Assembly: GCA_008921705.1 (NCBI GenBank)
Contig: VFFE01006710.1
Span: forward strand, 730,227 to 794,226
DNA from: Burhinus oedicnemus
Lineage: Eukaryota; Chordata; Aves; Charadriiformes; Burhinidae
DNA: 64,000 nt
Reading direction: 5' to 3'
The notes beneath the pieces were generated by a model, which saw only the letters and a list, made by a program, of their open reading frames with translations, searched no databases and was not told the origin of the DNA. Within the stretch, counting starts at the first letter, position 1; the number at the start of each line of letters is the position of its first letter. A program made the position numbers and the translations under genes. Shown here one piece after another: positions 24,821 through 35,323 of the stretch.

Positions 24821-24980
24821 TGTCTGGAGGACGCAGCCGTTTGCATCTCATTGATTTAGGGAGCTGTGAAAAAGTGCTGAGCAAGAGCCGAGATGGAGGA
24901 GGCTCTCTGTGTCTGTCTCTCTCTGCCCTGGGCAATGTAATTTTGGCCTTAATTAATGGTGCTAAGCATGTGCCATATAA
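24821..24980 (+). CDS. KIF26A: KIF26A exon: motor domain with degenerate switch II
   Basis: A 160-base exon after TTTGTTTTAG and before GTAAGT. It encodes [20 protein letters not shown], then a Gly/Ser-rich loop, then [20 protein letters not shown] and HVPYK (the last Lys is split). The stretch LIDLGSCE stands where ordinary kinesins have LVDLAGSE; the key switch II glycine is shifted or replaced. [12 protein letters not shown] is the well-kept helix 4 ([12 protein letters not shown]). The two ends are not in the same phase, so skipping would break the frame. Confidence 0.96.
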
Positions 24981-26714
24981 GTAAGTGAATTATTATCTGC
25001 ATTATCTTAAGTTTGTTGCTGATGTTACCTTAGCAATGAATTGCATCAACAATTTTCTCTTTACCTAAGATGAAGTTAAAGGAAGTTCTGTCAGAGAGGG
25101 ATCTGTCTGCTTTTAAGGTCGATTCTATATTATAGATACATGTATCTATTCATCTACCTGTCTATACACATATATACATACACACAACTTTTAAAATGTC
25201 ACATAGTAACATGAAATTCTTAATTACATGGCCAAAAATTATAAACATATTGGTATATACTTAAGTTAGGTGAAACGTTGGGGAGGGTTTGATTGTTGAA
25301 AAAAGCAGGGGAAAATGGCCAAAATGTTTTCTTTCTTTCTTTCTATGTCCTCTTTGTTTCCTGGGTTTGGAATTTAGACCGATCTCAGCCAGCTGGACAT
25401 TAGTGAACAATTTCATCAAAATTTCATAGGATTTTCTCTCATTTTTCCAAATTTAAAAATTGTATTGAAATTTCAGAAAATACTAGTGAGTTTATGAAGT
25501 ATGGTCATCAAAGGTTGTTATTTCTGTATGCCTTTTTGAATGCTACATTGTTTCAATGAAACAACAAAAAAAAGACTACCTCCATGTTGCACATTTGTTT
25601 AGCAGAAGTGAACATTTAGGTGTGTTCCTTTGTGGAGTGTACTTGACAATTATATGATGTCAAACACACCTGTGGGGATCCCAGCTTAAAGACAACATCA
25701 ACATTGTAAACACTCTTACCAGAACTTGGCCTTCAGTCCTTAAATTTAATTGCTGCTTGTCTTCACGCATTTTAACTTTGTGCTGTTGTTATCAATCATG
25801 TCATTTCACATATTTATCTAGTGCTGCATCTCAAACAGGTGTTCTTTCTTTCTGTATTAGGCAGAAAGATAATTTCCTTAGGCTAGTTGCTAGGTTTTGT
25901 GGATGGAGTAGAGGGTGGATGGGTTAGAATAGGGAATGGCAGATCCTCAACTTTGTCACCGCCATCGTTTAGTGAGTAGACATGATGGTAGTTTGCACAT
26001 GTTGGGCCAGCTCAGGGGGGCGATAGGAAGCAACCTTCAGGGAGCCCTGGGAAGATGTCTTGGAGACTAGTGGAGGACAAAATATCACCTGTCTTGTCAG
26101 CTTTGCTGTCCATGGCAGAGGACTCGCATCAACGGCAAAGCCTTCAGAGAGAAATCCTGCTTCCCATTTGCTGTGTCAGAGCAGAGCACAGGAGGCAGAA
26201 TGGAAACTGGATTAGTTGGAGTGGCACTTTAAATATATTGCTGGTATCTAACATTGTTATATTTGTTTAGAGATTTCTTACCATTTCTGTTGACTGACTT
26301 TTTTCTTATTACCAAAATTGTTTGCATAGAGCTCACAGAGCTTAGCTATCCAGGTACTAAGTCTGCTTAGCTAAAAATACAGCATGCGTAAGCTTTTTGG
26401 GTAATATGAGCTAAACCCGAGATAACTAAACTACTTATCAATCAATTGTTTTACAATTGTCTAAGTAACAAATAAAATGACTTATCGTGCTGCAAATACG
26501 CAGGCAGATCAATGAATAAAATATTGGTATCTTTGCATGTGTACATTTAGACACGTTTTAAGTGTGGTCAAATAATAGGAACATATGTCTTACCTACGCG
26601 TACCACACATGTCTATATCCTAGGAGAGTGAAAGCACAGCTTGTGGCATAAAAATCTGCAAAATAAGACTGTGATTTCTTTAAACCCATCCTAGTGTTCT
26701 CATTTGTTACACAG
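24981..26714 (+). other. KIF26A intron, 1.7 kb
   Basis: Donor GTAAGT and acceptor GTTACACAG. It contains a TA/TACA-rich stretch at 25120-25190 and a short CTTT repeat at 25330-25344. The open frame at 26055-26270 has no recognisable domain and is flanked by intron sequence. Confidence 0.85.
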
Positions 26715-26877
26715 GGACAACAAGTTGACAATGTTGTTGAGGGAATCACTTGGGAACATCAACTGCAGAACTACTATGATTGCACATATTTCTGACTCCC
26801 CAGCCAATTATGCAGAAACTCTCACCACCATTCAGCTTGCATCACGAATCCACCGAATGAGAAAGAAGAAATCCAAG
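26715..26877 (+). CDS. KIF26A: KIF26A exon: end of the motor domain
   Basis: A 163-base exon. Its first base completes Lys; 54 codons follow. [14 protein letters not shown] corresponds to the DSKLTRLLQDSLGG motif of kinesins, which binds tubulin. [20 protein letters not shown] and [16 protein letters not shown] match the LIxxISPxxxNxxETLSTLxxAxR end of the motor. The basic end (RMRKKKSK) takes the place of the neck linker. The donor GTTGGT is less typical, but the phase-0 join to YASSSSGGESSCEEG of the next exon is exactly what is found in the family. Confidence 0.96.
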
Positions 26878-27439
26878 GTTGGTTCACAAACAAGCAGAAA
26901 TTAATTCATTTGAAAATTAGTTTTCCTAACCTCTTGGTGGGGGAACACGGGATTTCTCAATGGTAAGAAGTAATACAAAATGCATAAAAGCTCAGGAGAG
27001 GAACTGACAAATGACTTGGCACTGAGCCATCATCCCGCCCCCAGTCCTTAATCCTGAAATTCCCTTCTTTTTGTTCCAAACTCGTATTCTTTCTCTGCTT
27101 GTGTGTGGAACTAGCTCAAAAGCTTCTGTTTGTATTAATTAAAAAACAATAAGAAAGGAAGAGAAAACTGTTGAGGAGAAAGACAATGTGTAACATTTAA
27201 TGGAAATTATCTGAAAAGGTGTGATTGTTGTATTACTCCTAATACAGTAAAATCTATGTAGCATGACCTTGTTATTTTAATTCACGCTCTAACATTTTTT
27301 CCACTAGTTGCAGTTGTGATAGTATACACAAAGCACAGAGTATATAGCAAACCTGACCTTTTAATCAATTATATGTACGTATATATACACTTATATATCA
27401 ATTAATACTAATAACTTTTCCCTTATTGATCATTTGCAG
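26878..27439 (+). other. KIF26A intron, 562 bases
   Basis: Donor GTTGGT, acceptor CATTTGCAG. AT-rich, with a TA-rich tract at 27368-27400. Nothing else is recognised. Confidence 0.85.
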
Positions 27440-30400
27440 TATGCATCCAGCTCGTCTGGAGGAGAGAGTTCATGTGAAGAAGGACATGTCCGAAGACCTC
27501 CCCATTTGCGACCATTCCACCCACGAACTGTTGCCCTTGACCCTGACCTTCCTGTCCTGAGTATATCTAGTGATCCTGATTATTCCTCCAGCAGTGAACA
27601 GTCTTGTGATACTGTCATCTATGTTGGTCCCAACGGTGCAGCTTTGTCTGACAGGGAATTGACAGATAATGAAGGACCTCCAGAGTTTGTTCCCATAATC
27701 CCATCCCTAAACAAGAAGAGAAGTAAAGACAATTCTGCTATTGGTAGGAGTTCAGACAAGGACCATTTTAAATGCAACACTTTTGCTGAACTGCAAGAAA
27801 GGTTAGAGTGCATTGATGGAAGTGAGGAACCCATCAAATTTGCTTGTGGAGAAATCTCTGTTGTGTCCAATTGTAGTCCAGTCCCTGGAGGTACAGAAAA
27901 CGCACAGTCTAAGCTGATAAAGGAAAAAGTGTCTCCTCCTTCTGGAGGATTTAAGAAACCAGTTCCACAAGAAACTGCATCTCCAAAAAAAGGGCAGAAC
28001 CTTCCTTTCCAGGCTGTTGCACCAAGGGGTGGCAATGGCAATTGTCATGAAAAGAGCACACCTCACTTGAAAACAGAACTTCCCAAGCCGCAGAGCAGAG
28101 CTGACAACAAAATAATAGACTTGATACTGGAGGGAGAGAGAGAGACAATCACTGATTCCCTGCAGACTTCAAGGTATAGCCCTTCAAGGAATCCGGAGCA
28201 GAATAAAGCTGCAGCTGAATGTGTCATTAAGGAAAAGTCCTTGTACATGAAGAGACCCTTGCCAACCCCAGCACCTCCACCTCCACAGCAGAAAGAGCAC
28301 ATACTGAGCTCCAAAGCTGAGAATTTGCAGCTGGACAATGGCAATGCAGTTCGGACTCCTCCTGTGGGAATGAGCAAGCAGATGGGAAACAAACCTGAGC
28401 AAAATCCTGTAGGAAACACGTTCCTGCTTGGTAGCAATGCCCAGAATCAGTCAAGTGCGATAGAGGTACACAGCTTCAGGTCAGCATTCAGAGGGAAATG
28501 TTTTGATCGGGATATACTAACCACCACAGTGACTTTGCAGCAGCCTGTTGAGCTGAATGGAGAGGATGAGCTTGTTTTCACTGTGGTGGAAGAACTATCC
28601 ATTAGCGGGATTATGGATAATGGAAGACCTTCGAGTATCATTAGCTTTAACAGCGACTGCTCCCTTCAGGCCCTTGCATCGGGTTCAAGGCCAGTCAGTA
28701 TTATCAGCAGCATAAATGATGAGTTTGATGCTTATACCTCACAGGAGACTTCTACTGGTGTAAATATTGATATTGTTGTGCCCTTTGCTAAGGATCCCTT
28801 TACCAGCAGCAGACGTTCCTCCATCAGTTCGTGGCTTAGTGAAGTCAGCATCTGTACAATTGAAAGTGATGGAGCCCAGTCTAGTGACAGTTTTGTTGCA
28901 CAGTCATCTTACAGCTGTAATAAGTCTGAGGAACCCTTCAACTTGGATTCGTCCCATTTATCTGTCCCCTTAAAAAGCACTCTGAACGACAGTGGATTTT
29001 GCTTCTCTGAACTGGAGAGTGAGAGCTTGAGTTCCAGCAAGCTCTCCTCGGCCATCAGCAAAAGCCCTCAAACCTCTGAAACTACCAAAGCATCTCAGAT
29101 AAAAAGTGCTTTTTGTGTCACTGATCAGCCCGTGAAAATAAAATTTAGTAATTCTCGTGATATGCCTGTGATAGAAACAATACATTCTAGTCTTCCTAGG
29201 AAAACAAAAACTACCTCGTCTCCAATCCACAACAATAATGTCCTCAGCTATAAAGAGCTGCAGAATCCACATGGTATATTTGAAGATCCCTGGCTGTTGC
29301 GCACCGATTATCAGTTGGAAGCAAAACCTGCAGACTCACTGCCGTCTCCAAAATCTCACACATTTGGTACTGAGAAGCAGCCAGGAAAAGCTGCCCAGTA
29401 TTTTGGTGCAGCATCCAGGCCAACGAAGTCGCAGACTATGCTCGCCTGTTCGCAGAGGGTTGTGGATGGTTGTGAAATGGCCTGCAAATCCTCCAGTGGA
29501 GCTACAAAGAAGTCAGAAGTTGCGATGAAGATGCCTCAGCTGAAGAGAGGAGCCACCACACTGGGAGTCATGCCAGTGTCGCACGCTAACAGTACTTTGT
29601 CGGAGGCCATGTCCAGAGGGAATTTGGATGCTTCCTTAGCCACTGGCAGCTTGAAATCATCACTGGGAAAGAAGAGTGCACCACAGAAGTCAACCATGTT
29701 GCCCAGGCCAGGTGGGCCAACACCTCCAACGCCTCCTGTACGCAAATCAAGCCTGGAACAGAAACCTGTTGGTCTGGGTAATGGTGGGGGAAAAGCCTCC
29801 AGCCTGGACTTTGCCAGAGCTGCCATGCCAAAGGCTGAAGATGAAGCAGATTTGAGGTTGAAAGCTGGGTCTTACTTCAGCGAAAGTACTAGCAGCAAAA
29901 TGAACCTGAAGGGCGACCACTCTTTGCCCAAGATGACATCCAGCTTAAAGGCGAAGGCGTCGAAGAGCGAAACCATGCACCGTTACGGGAGCCACATGTC
30001 CCTGGAGAGGTGCGACAGCCTGACATCGGTCGGATCCAAAGCAAGTGTGGTGAGGGAGAATGGGAGCACTAGCAATAGCCGGGCAGGGCGCTCCGTCCCC
30101 AGGCTGGGGGTCCCTCCTGTCGCCTCCAGTATGGGTTTACCACCACCCTTCACCGCCACTGCACCCGGTAAAAACAGCCAGGCAAAACCTACAGCTAACC
30201 AGAAGGTGCAAGCGAATGGGAATAAAAACCGGGGCCTCTCCGCCAGTGGGTCAAAGTCTCTCAGTTCCTCTGTGAAGTCCCTGGCCCAGCCCGCAGGGAA
30301 GGGCTCTGGCATGGCCCCCAGCGGGAAAGCAGCTCCCCGCTCTGTGCAGCCCATCAGCGGCAAACCCAGCCGAGGGACCATCATGGGGACCAAGCAGGCC

Positions 30401-30824
30401 ATGAGGGCGGCCAACAGCCGCGTGAATGAGCTGGTGTCGGGTGGCTCTGCCAAGGTGGGACACTTCCGAGGCTCCACCGACTCTGACAGCGGCAATGACA
30501 GCGGCATTAACCTCAGCGACGAGAAGTCGCAAATCCCGGTGCTGCCTTCTCCATACAGCAAGATAACGGCACCCCGGCGGCCTCAGCGGTACAGCAGCGG
30601 GCACGGCAGCGACAACAGCAGCGTCCTAAGCGGGGAGCTGCCGCCGGCCATGGGGAGGACAGCTCTGTTTTACCACAGTGGAGGCAGCAGTGGCTACGAG
30701 AGCATGATTCGGGACAGCGAGGCCACTGGCAGCGCCTCCTCGGCACATGACTCCATGAGTGAAAGTGGGATGTCATCACCGGGCCGGATGAGGAGCCTCA
30801 AGTCCCCCAAGAAACGATCGACAG
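27440..30824 (+). CDS. KIF26A: KIF26A giant exon: Ser/Pro-rich tail
   Basis: This 3385-base exon encodes 1128 residues plus one base. Near its start the family block SSDPDYSSSSEQSCDTVIY is followed by GAALSDRELTDNEGPPEFVP and FAELQERLECIDGSEEP. A middle conserved block holds QPVELNGEDELVFTVVEEL, IISFNSDCSLQALASGSRPV and RRSSISSWLSEVS. FEDPWLLR lies further on. The C-terminal third has a proline-rich SH3-type site (PTPPVR), DSGNDS, SQIP, and the best-conserved block SSGHGSDNSSVLSGELPPAM, then ALFYHSGGSSGYES. Most of the rest is predicted disordered from composition. No membrane segment or enzyme motif is seen. Base composition shifts from moderate GC to clearly GC- and CpG-rich after about 29900. 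The exon ends ACA G with donor GTAAGA; read-through would reach a TGA within four codons. Confidence 0.97.
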
Positions 30825-33737
30825 GTAAGAAATGAAGGGGAAGGTGGCTAGCTGTCCACGGGTGCTCCACTGCATCCCTGAGGATGGGGGGTTGTCATGG
30901 CATCCCTGACAGAGAGGGAGAGGAGGTTTGGGGGAAACTCAAAGCAGGGAGGTGGATTGCCTGCATGCACTTGCGTGTGCACACGTCTTGCTGTGACACA
31001 GCTACCTGTCATTTATTTCACTTCAAAGCTGCAGGTGTGACACAGGTGCTGCGGTGGAGAGGGCAGGAGAGGCGCCGGGTGCCCTGGGGCACCAGCAGCC
31101 TCTCTGCGAGGGAGGAGGCAGCAGATGGCCGCCAGCAGATGGGAGGACGTTCCTTCCTCCCTCAGCAGGGTCAGCAGCAAGCATGGCACCGGGGCGGCTC
31201 AAAATAGGAGGGTGTTACCGGTGGGTTGGGAAGATTTGAGGGTGCTGGGTGAGTGTCAGGGAAGACTGGTGAGAGGAGGAGCTCCTGCCAGGCGTCTGTG
31301 AGGGAATTTCAGTGAGATGGGCTGGGACTGTAGTTTGGAAACAAGAATAGGCCTGGAGGGGAGAAGAGTGTTTGTGAATTAATGAGGATTGCTGAATGTG
31401 TGTTAGATTACCCAAAGGTAACGCTTAGGAGCAGAGCAGTATGATGGGTATGTAAGATGCAGCAACTCTTACGTTAATGCTGTCAGCTAATTGCAAAATT
31501 ATTGCACTGTAGTAGTGTTTTTGTAAAGAAATTTTAGCGTGTACATGTGGATACTATATACAATAGGAAACCAACTGGGGGAGTTGCCCAGAAGAGGTGG
31601 CTCTGGCTCACGTACTGTGCCAAGGCAGACATCTCTGACCATGCCATGCAAAGGTGGCCGTACGAGAGCCAGGTCCCCTTTCCTGCTCTCCGGTGCCTTT
31701 CCTTATTGCTTTCGCAGGTGGTGCTCATGTGAGTGCTGCTGGTTGTAGACAGCTTCAAAATCAGGCTCGTATGACTGCTCTTACAGTATTTGTTTTTACT
31801 GATCTAGGTTGAAGTCCTGTAGTATAAAGAGTCTGTGGCAATTGGTGCCATATAGCTAATGACTAGCAGCCTCGTTCAGCAACCTAAGCATACTGACTGT
31901 TGGAAATATAGTAGGAACTAATATCAGCAATGAGCTGAATCTGAGCTTTTGGTTGGAAAGCGGTAATTATTGCAGTCCCTGTAGACACCTGTGATGCTCG
32001 ATTCTGGCAGTAAAACCAAATGAGTTAAACTGACGTAGATCTCATGGTGCTTTCTGGTCAAAGCAACTGAGTTGCTTCAGCAGGTGATAAATAATTGTGG
32101 AAACTTAGTGCAACGTTTCCTGCAGTTCTCTTTCCATAGCATGTCAACCTTTTAAACCTTTCCTACAAATCAATACTAACAGCTGTATAAGTTGCACACA
32201 TATTGAGAAGGCATTACCCACTGACGAATTTGTGTTTGGTTTTGCCCCAGGAAATGCTTATAAGGTCTTTAAAAATGACAAACTATTTCTTTTTCCATTT
32301 GAAATTCCTCTGTATCAGGAAATTATGTATTACTTTTTTGGAGTGCTGTAGACTTCAAGGCAGTTATGTTTTTATACATGAAATGAGGTTTCCTAGGAAG
32401 TTCATGAAATATTTCTTACAAGAAATGTTTGGTGCAGACCCATTATTGGCCTAAAATATATTGTAATCTTTGCAAAGTGTTAGAGATTCTTGGAGTACCT
32501 TACGTTGCTCCAAACTGTGTTGGAGTCATGCAGTCTCTGGATTTAAGGACAGATCCTATTCCCATATATGTCACTGGAAACCTTGTGCCCTTATTCTTTA
32601 ACTTCATCCTTGGAGAAATGACGTTGACCCTGGCTGGTAGAGTAAAAGGATATGAAGTTTGTCTGCTTAGTGTATGTGTTTGACTGCATCTGTTAGGTGT
32701 CCTCGTCAGAGGGATCCTGTTGTCACCAAAGTGGGTACAGGATCAGAGTTACAGTAGGTGATTTCAGCAGGCAGGACTAGAGTGATGATTCAGGCTAAAT
32801 GAATTGCAGTTGTGAGAATGATGAACAGGTGTTGTAGAAGTAGAATCAAGTCTTCCCCTTTCCAAAACATTCCTGTTGTGATTTTTCTTGTTACTTAGAA
32901 ATTAGCAAGGACGCAATTAAGAATTAGGGATGTTTTTCTTAAGAATGTATAAAGCAGGTAACTCTTCAGGTATCTACGGAGGTGTGTTGCTTTGGGGGTA
33001 CCTGCTGGGATTTTGTCTCCATTTCACAATGAAGTTTGTGACAGGGCTTACCTCACAGCCTTAACTTGCACTTAACTCTGCTGTAGAGGTCTCAGCCCAG
33101 AAGTTATTTTGACAGCCCTGTCCTCTGAGCAGCACTGTCTTGTCTGTTTGATGTGCTCCCTTTCATAAGAAGATGAGAAGTAAGACTCCTTACCTCTGAC
33201 TTCGTTTTCAGTAACAGGAGGAAATTAGGCACTAAATTTATTGTCACCAGTCACCGAAAAGCTGCTCATACTTACTGCTACCATGTGACGTTTCAGCTTG
33301 TTTCTGGTGGCCTTCAGCCCTCCTATTTACCTAGAGATTGGACTGCAGCATTGTTAACATTGCCTGACCAGCTGTAGGCATGTACTCATCCTTGACACAT
33401 ATAGTGTAAAGGTCAGCCTTTTAGAGAATGAAGAGAGACTTATAATTGCAAAAAATGCTGGATACCAAAGTGCCAACTCTTGTATACAAAAGTAGCAGTA
33501 TTTTTGAAGGACATAAGTCAGTCTCTGCTTCGTGAAACTTGAGCACTAGCAGATGCATCAAGGTGGCAGTATGCTGTTTGTAAATCTGGGAGCCCTCCTG
33601 TTGAGGAGGGCTCTGAGCTTCTGAGTGCTGGTGCAAATGGGTGGTGATAGGCCTCAACATTACTTGCAGCTTGGTTGGTTGCTGCCTTCTGAATGCCTCC
33701 TAATCCCACAAAGTCATTGAAGACTGCCAGTATTTAG

Positions 33738-33742
33738 CACCT
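33738..33742. repeat. Target site duplication, left copy (CACCT)
   Basis: CACCT directly before the LTR start TGTGGTGGGT. The same five bases follow the LTR end at 34841-34845. Confidence 0.85.
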
Positions 33743-33929
33743 TGTGGTGGGTTGACCTTGGCTGGACACCAGGTGCTCACCAAAGCTGCTCTATCACTCC
33801 CCTTCCTGAGCTGGACAAGGGAGACAAAATATAATGAAAGGCTTCTGGGTCAAGATAAGGACAGGGAGAGATCACTCAGCAATTACCATCATGGGCAAAA
33901 CAGACTCGACTTGGGGGAAGTTAGTTTAA

Positions 33930-33935
33930 TTTATT
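33930..33935 (-). promoter_or_regulatory. Probable LTR polyadenylation signal (AATAAA on minus strand)
   Basis: TTTATT on the + strand gives AATAAA on the minus strand, downstream of the TATA-like box within the LTR, in the order expected for a retroviral R region. Confidence 0.45.
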
Positions 33936-34152
33936 ACCAATCAAATCAGAGTAGGGTAATGAGAAATAAAAACTAAATCTTAAAACACCTTCCCCTCACC
34001 CTTCCCTTCTTCCCAGGCTCAACTTTACTCCTGATTTCTCTACCTCCTCCCCTGCAGTGGCGCAGGGTGATGGGTGATGGAGGTCAGTTCATCACATGTT
34101 GTTCCTGCTGCTCCTTCCTCCTCAGGGGGAGGACTCCTCACACTCTTCTCTT

Positions 34153-34500
34153 GCTCCAGCATGGGGTTCCTCCCATGGGAGCCAGTTTTGCACAAACTTC
34201 TCCAACCTGAGTCCTTCCCCTGGGTTGCAGTTCCTCACAAACTGCTCCGGCGTGTGTCCCTTCCACGGGGTACAGTCATTCAGGAACAGACTGCTCCAGC
34301 GTGGGTCCCTCACAGGGTCACAAGTCCTGCCAGCAAACCTACTGCAGCGTGGGCTCCTCTCTCCATGGGGCCACGGGTCCTGCCAGGAGCCTGCTCTAGC
34401 GCAGGCTCTCCACAGGGTCACAGTGTCCTTCGGGCATCCACCTGCTCTGGTGTGGGGTCCCCCACAGGCTGCAGATAGATATCTGCTCCACTGTTAACCT
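34153..34500. repeat. Degenerate tandem repeat of about 48 bases inside the LTR
   Basis: A phrase like CTGCTCCAGCGTGGGTCCC recurs at about 34153, 34197, 34242, 34291, 34340, 34391, 34442 and 34483, each followed by a CCACGGGG-like stretch and a CAGTCCTTCAGGAAC-like stretch. Spacing is 41-51 bases, so around eight units. Confidence 0.85.
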
Positions 34501-34652
34501 CCACGGTCTTGGCAGGGGCTGCAGGGGAATCTCTGCCTGGAGCACCTCCTCCCCCTCCTTCTTCACTGACCTTCCAGTCTTCAGAGTTGTTCCTCTCATA
34601 TATTCCCACTCCTCTCTCTGGCTGCAATTGCCCAGGTATTTTTTTTCCCCTT

Positions 34653-34660
34653 CTTAAATA
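34653..34660 (-). promoter_or_regulatory. TATA-like box of the LTR (TATTTAAG on minus strand)
   Basis: CTTAAATA on the + strand reads TATTTAAG on the minus strand, about 180 bases from the LTR's 5' end. It is the only clear TATA-type box in the element. Confidence 0.5.
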
Positions 34661-34840
34661 GGTTATCCCAGAGGCGCTACTGCTGTCGCTGATGGGCTCA
34701 GCCTTGGCCAGTGGTGAGTACGTCTTGGAGCCAGCTGGAATTGGCTCTATTGGACATAGGGGAGGCTTCTAGCAGCTTCTCATAGAAGCCACCCCCAGAG
34801 CCCCCGCACTACCACAAGCTGGCCATGCAAACCCAATACA

Positions 34841-34845
34841 CACCT
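34841..34845. repeat. Target site duplication, right copy (CACCT)
   Basis: Perfect copy of 33738-33742 right after the LTR end ...CCCAATACA. Confidence 0.85.
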
Positions 34846-35323
34846 TAAAGCACTGATAGTAGTTCTGGAGGGAACCTCTTTGCAAAGGGATCTTACAGAG
34901 CCTTGCTTGGCTTTAACTGGAGGAGTAGGAGATTTCCAGACTCATCTGCCATTATCAGTACTGGGCTGAAATCACTCATTATCTCATTGCCATTGCAAGG
35001 TAATGAATACTGTTGTAGCCCGCCAAAGAAAAATTAATTCAGGCAAACTATTTTTGCAAGAAGAGAATAAAGAACTGATGCTCAGACATCTGCTTTGGGA
35101 GAGGAACGGCTTTTACTGCCATCCATGAACCAAGTGGAACATACTTTGTCAAGGCAGTAACTCAATTAGCAGCCTGAGGTTATTTTGCTAAAAGGAAAAG
35201 ATCAAGAAAAGCATTTCTTCCTAAGTATCTTGAGAACCTAGATCTTTCTTTAGTTTACTGCAGTATGTTCTACAGTCTGTTAGTCTCTTAGAGTCTGAGG
35301 AACTCTCGTCTTTTGTATTTTAG

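Larger units (their letters stand above)
33743..34840 (-). mobile_element. Endogenous retrovirus LTR (solo), ERVL-type by 5-bp duplication
   Basis: The element starts TGTGGTGGGTTGACC and ends AACCCAATACA on the + strand (TG...CA ends) and is flanked by a perfect 5-bp duplication, CACCT. It is 1098 bases long. On the minus strand it begins TGTATTGGGTTTGCATGG, has a TATTTAAG box (34653-34660) and a later AATAAA (33930-33935), which sets its direction opposite to KIF26A. I recognise the sequence as an LTR seen in many copies in neoavian genomes; the exact library name is not certain. A 5-bp duplication fits class III (ERVL-like) elements. No gag, pol or env lies beside it and the duplication flanks a single LTR, so it is a solo LTR left by recombination. 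The open frames inside it are non-coding repeats. Confidence 0.88.
30825..35323 (+). other. KIF26A intron, 4.5 kb, carrying an LTR
   Basis: Donor GTAAGA, acceptor GTATTTTAG. The first 400 bases stay GC-rich like the end of the preceding exon. The main feature is an antisense LTR at 33743-34840. Open frames elsewhere in it lack domains. Confidence 0.9.

Noticed and set aside
29983..30561. 192-codon open frame on the minus strand
   Set aside because: It lies wholly within the giant KIF26A exon; the GC-rich sense coding sequence produces stop-poor antisense frames.
34074..34497. Open frames of about 134 codons on both strands
   Set aside because: They are produced by the tandem repeat inside the LTR; no retroviral protein motif is present.
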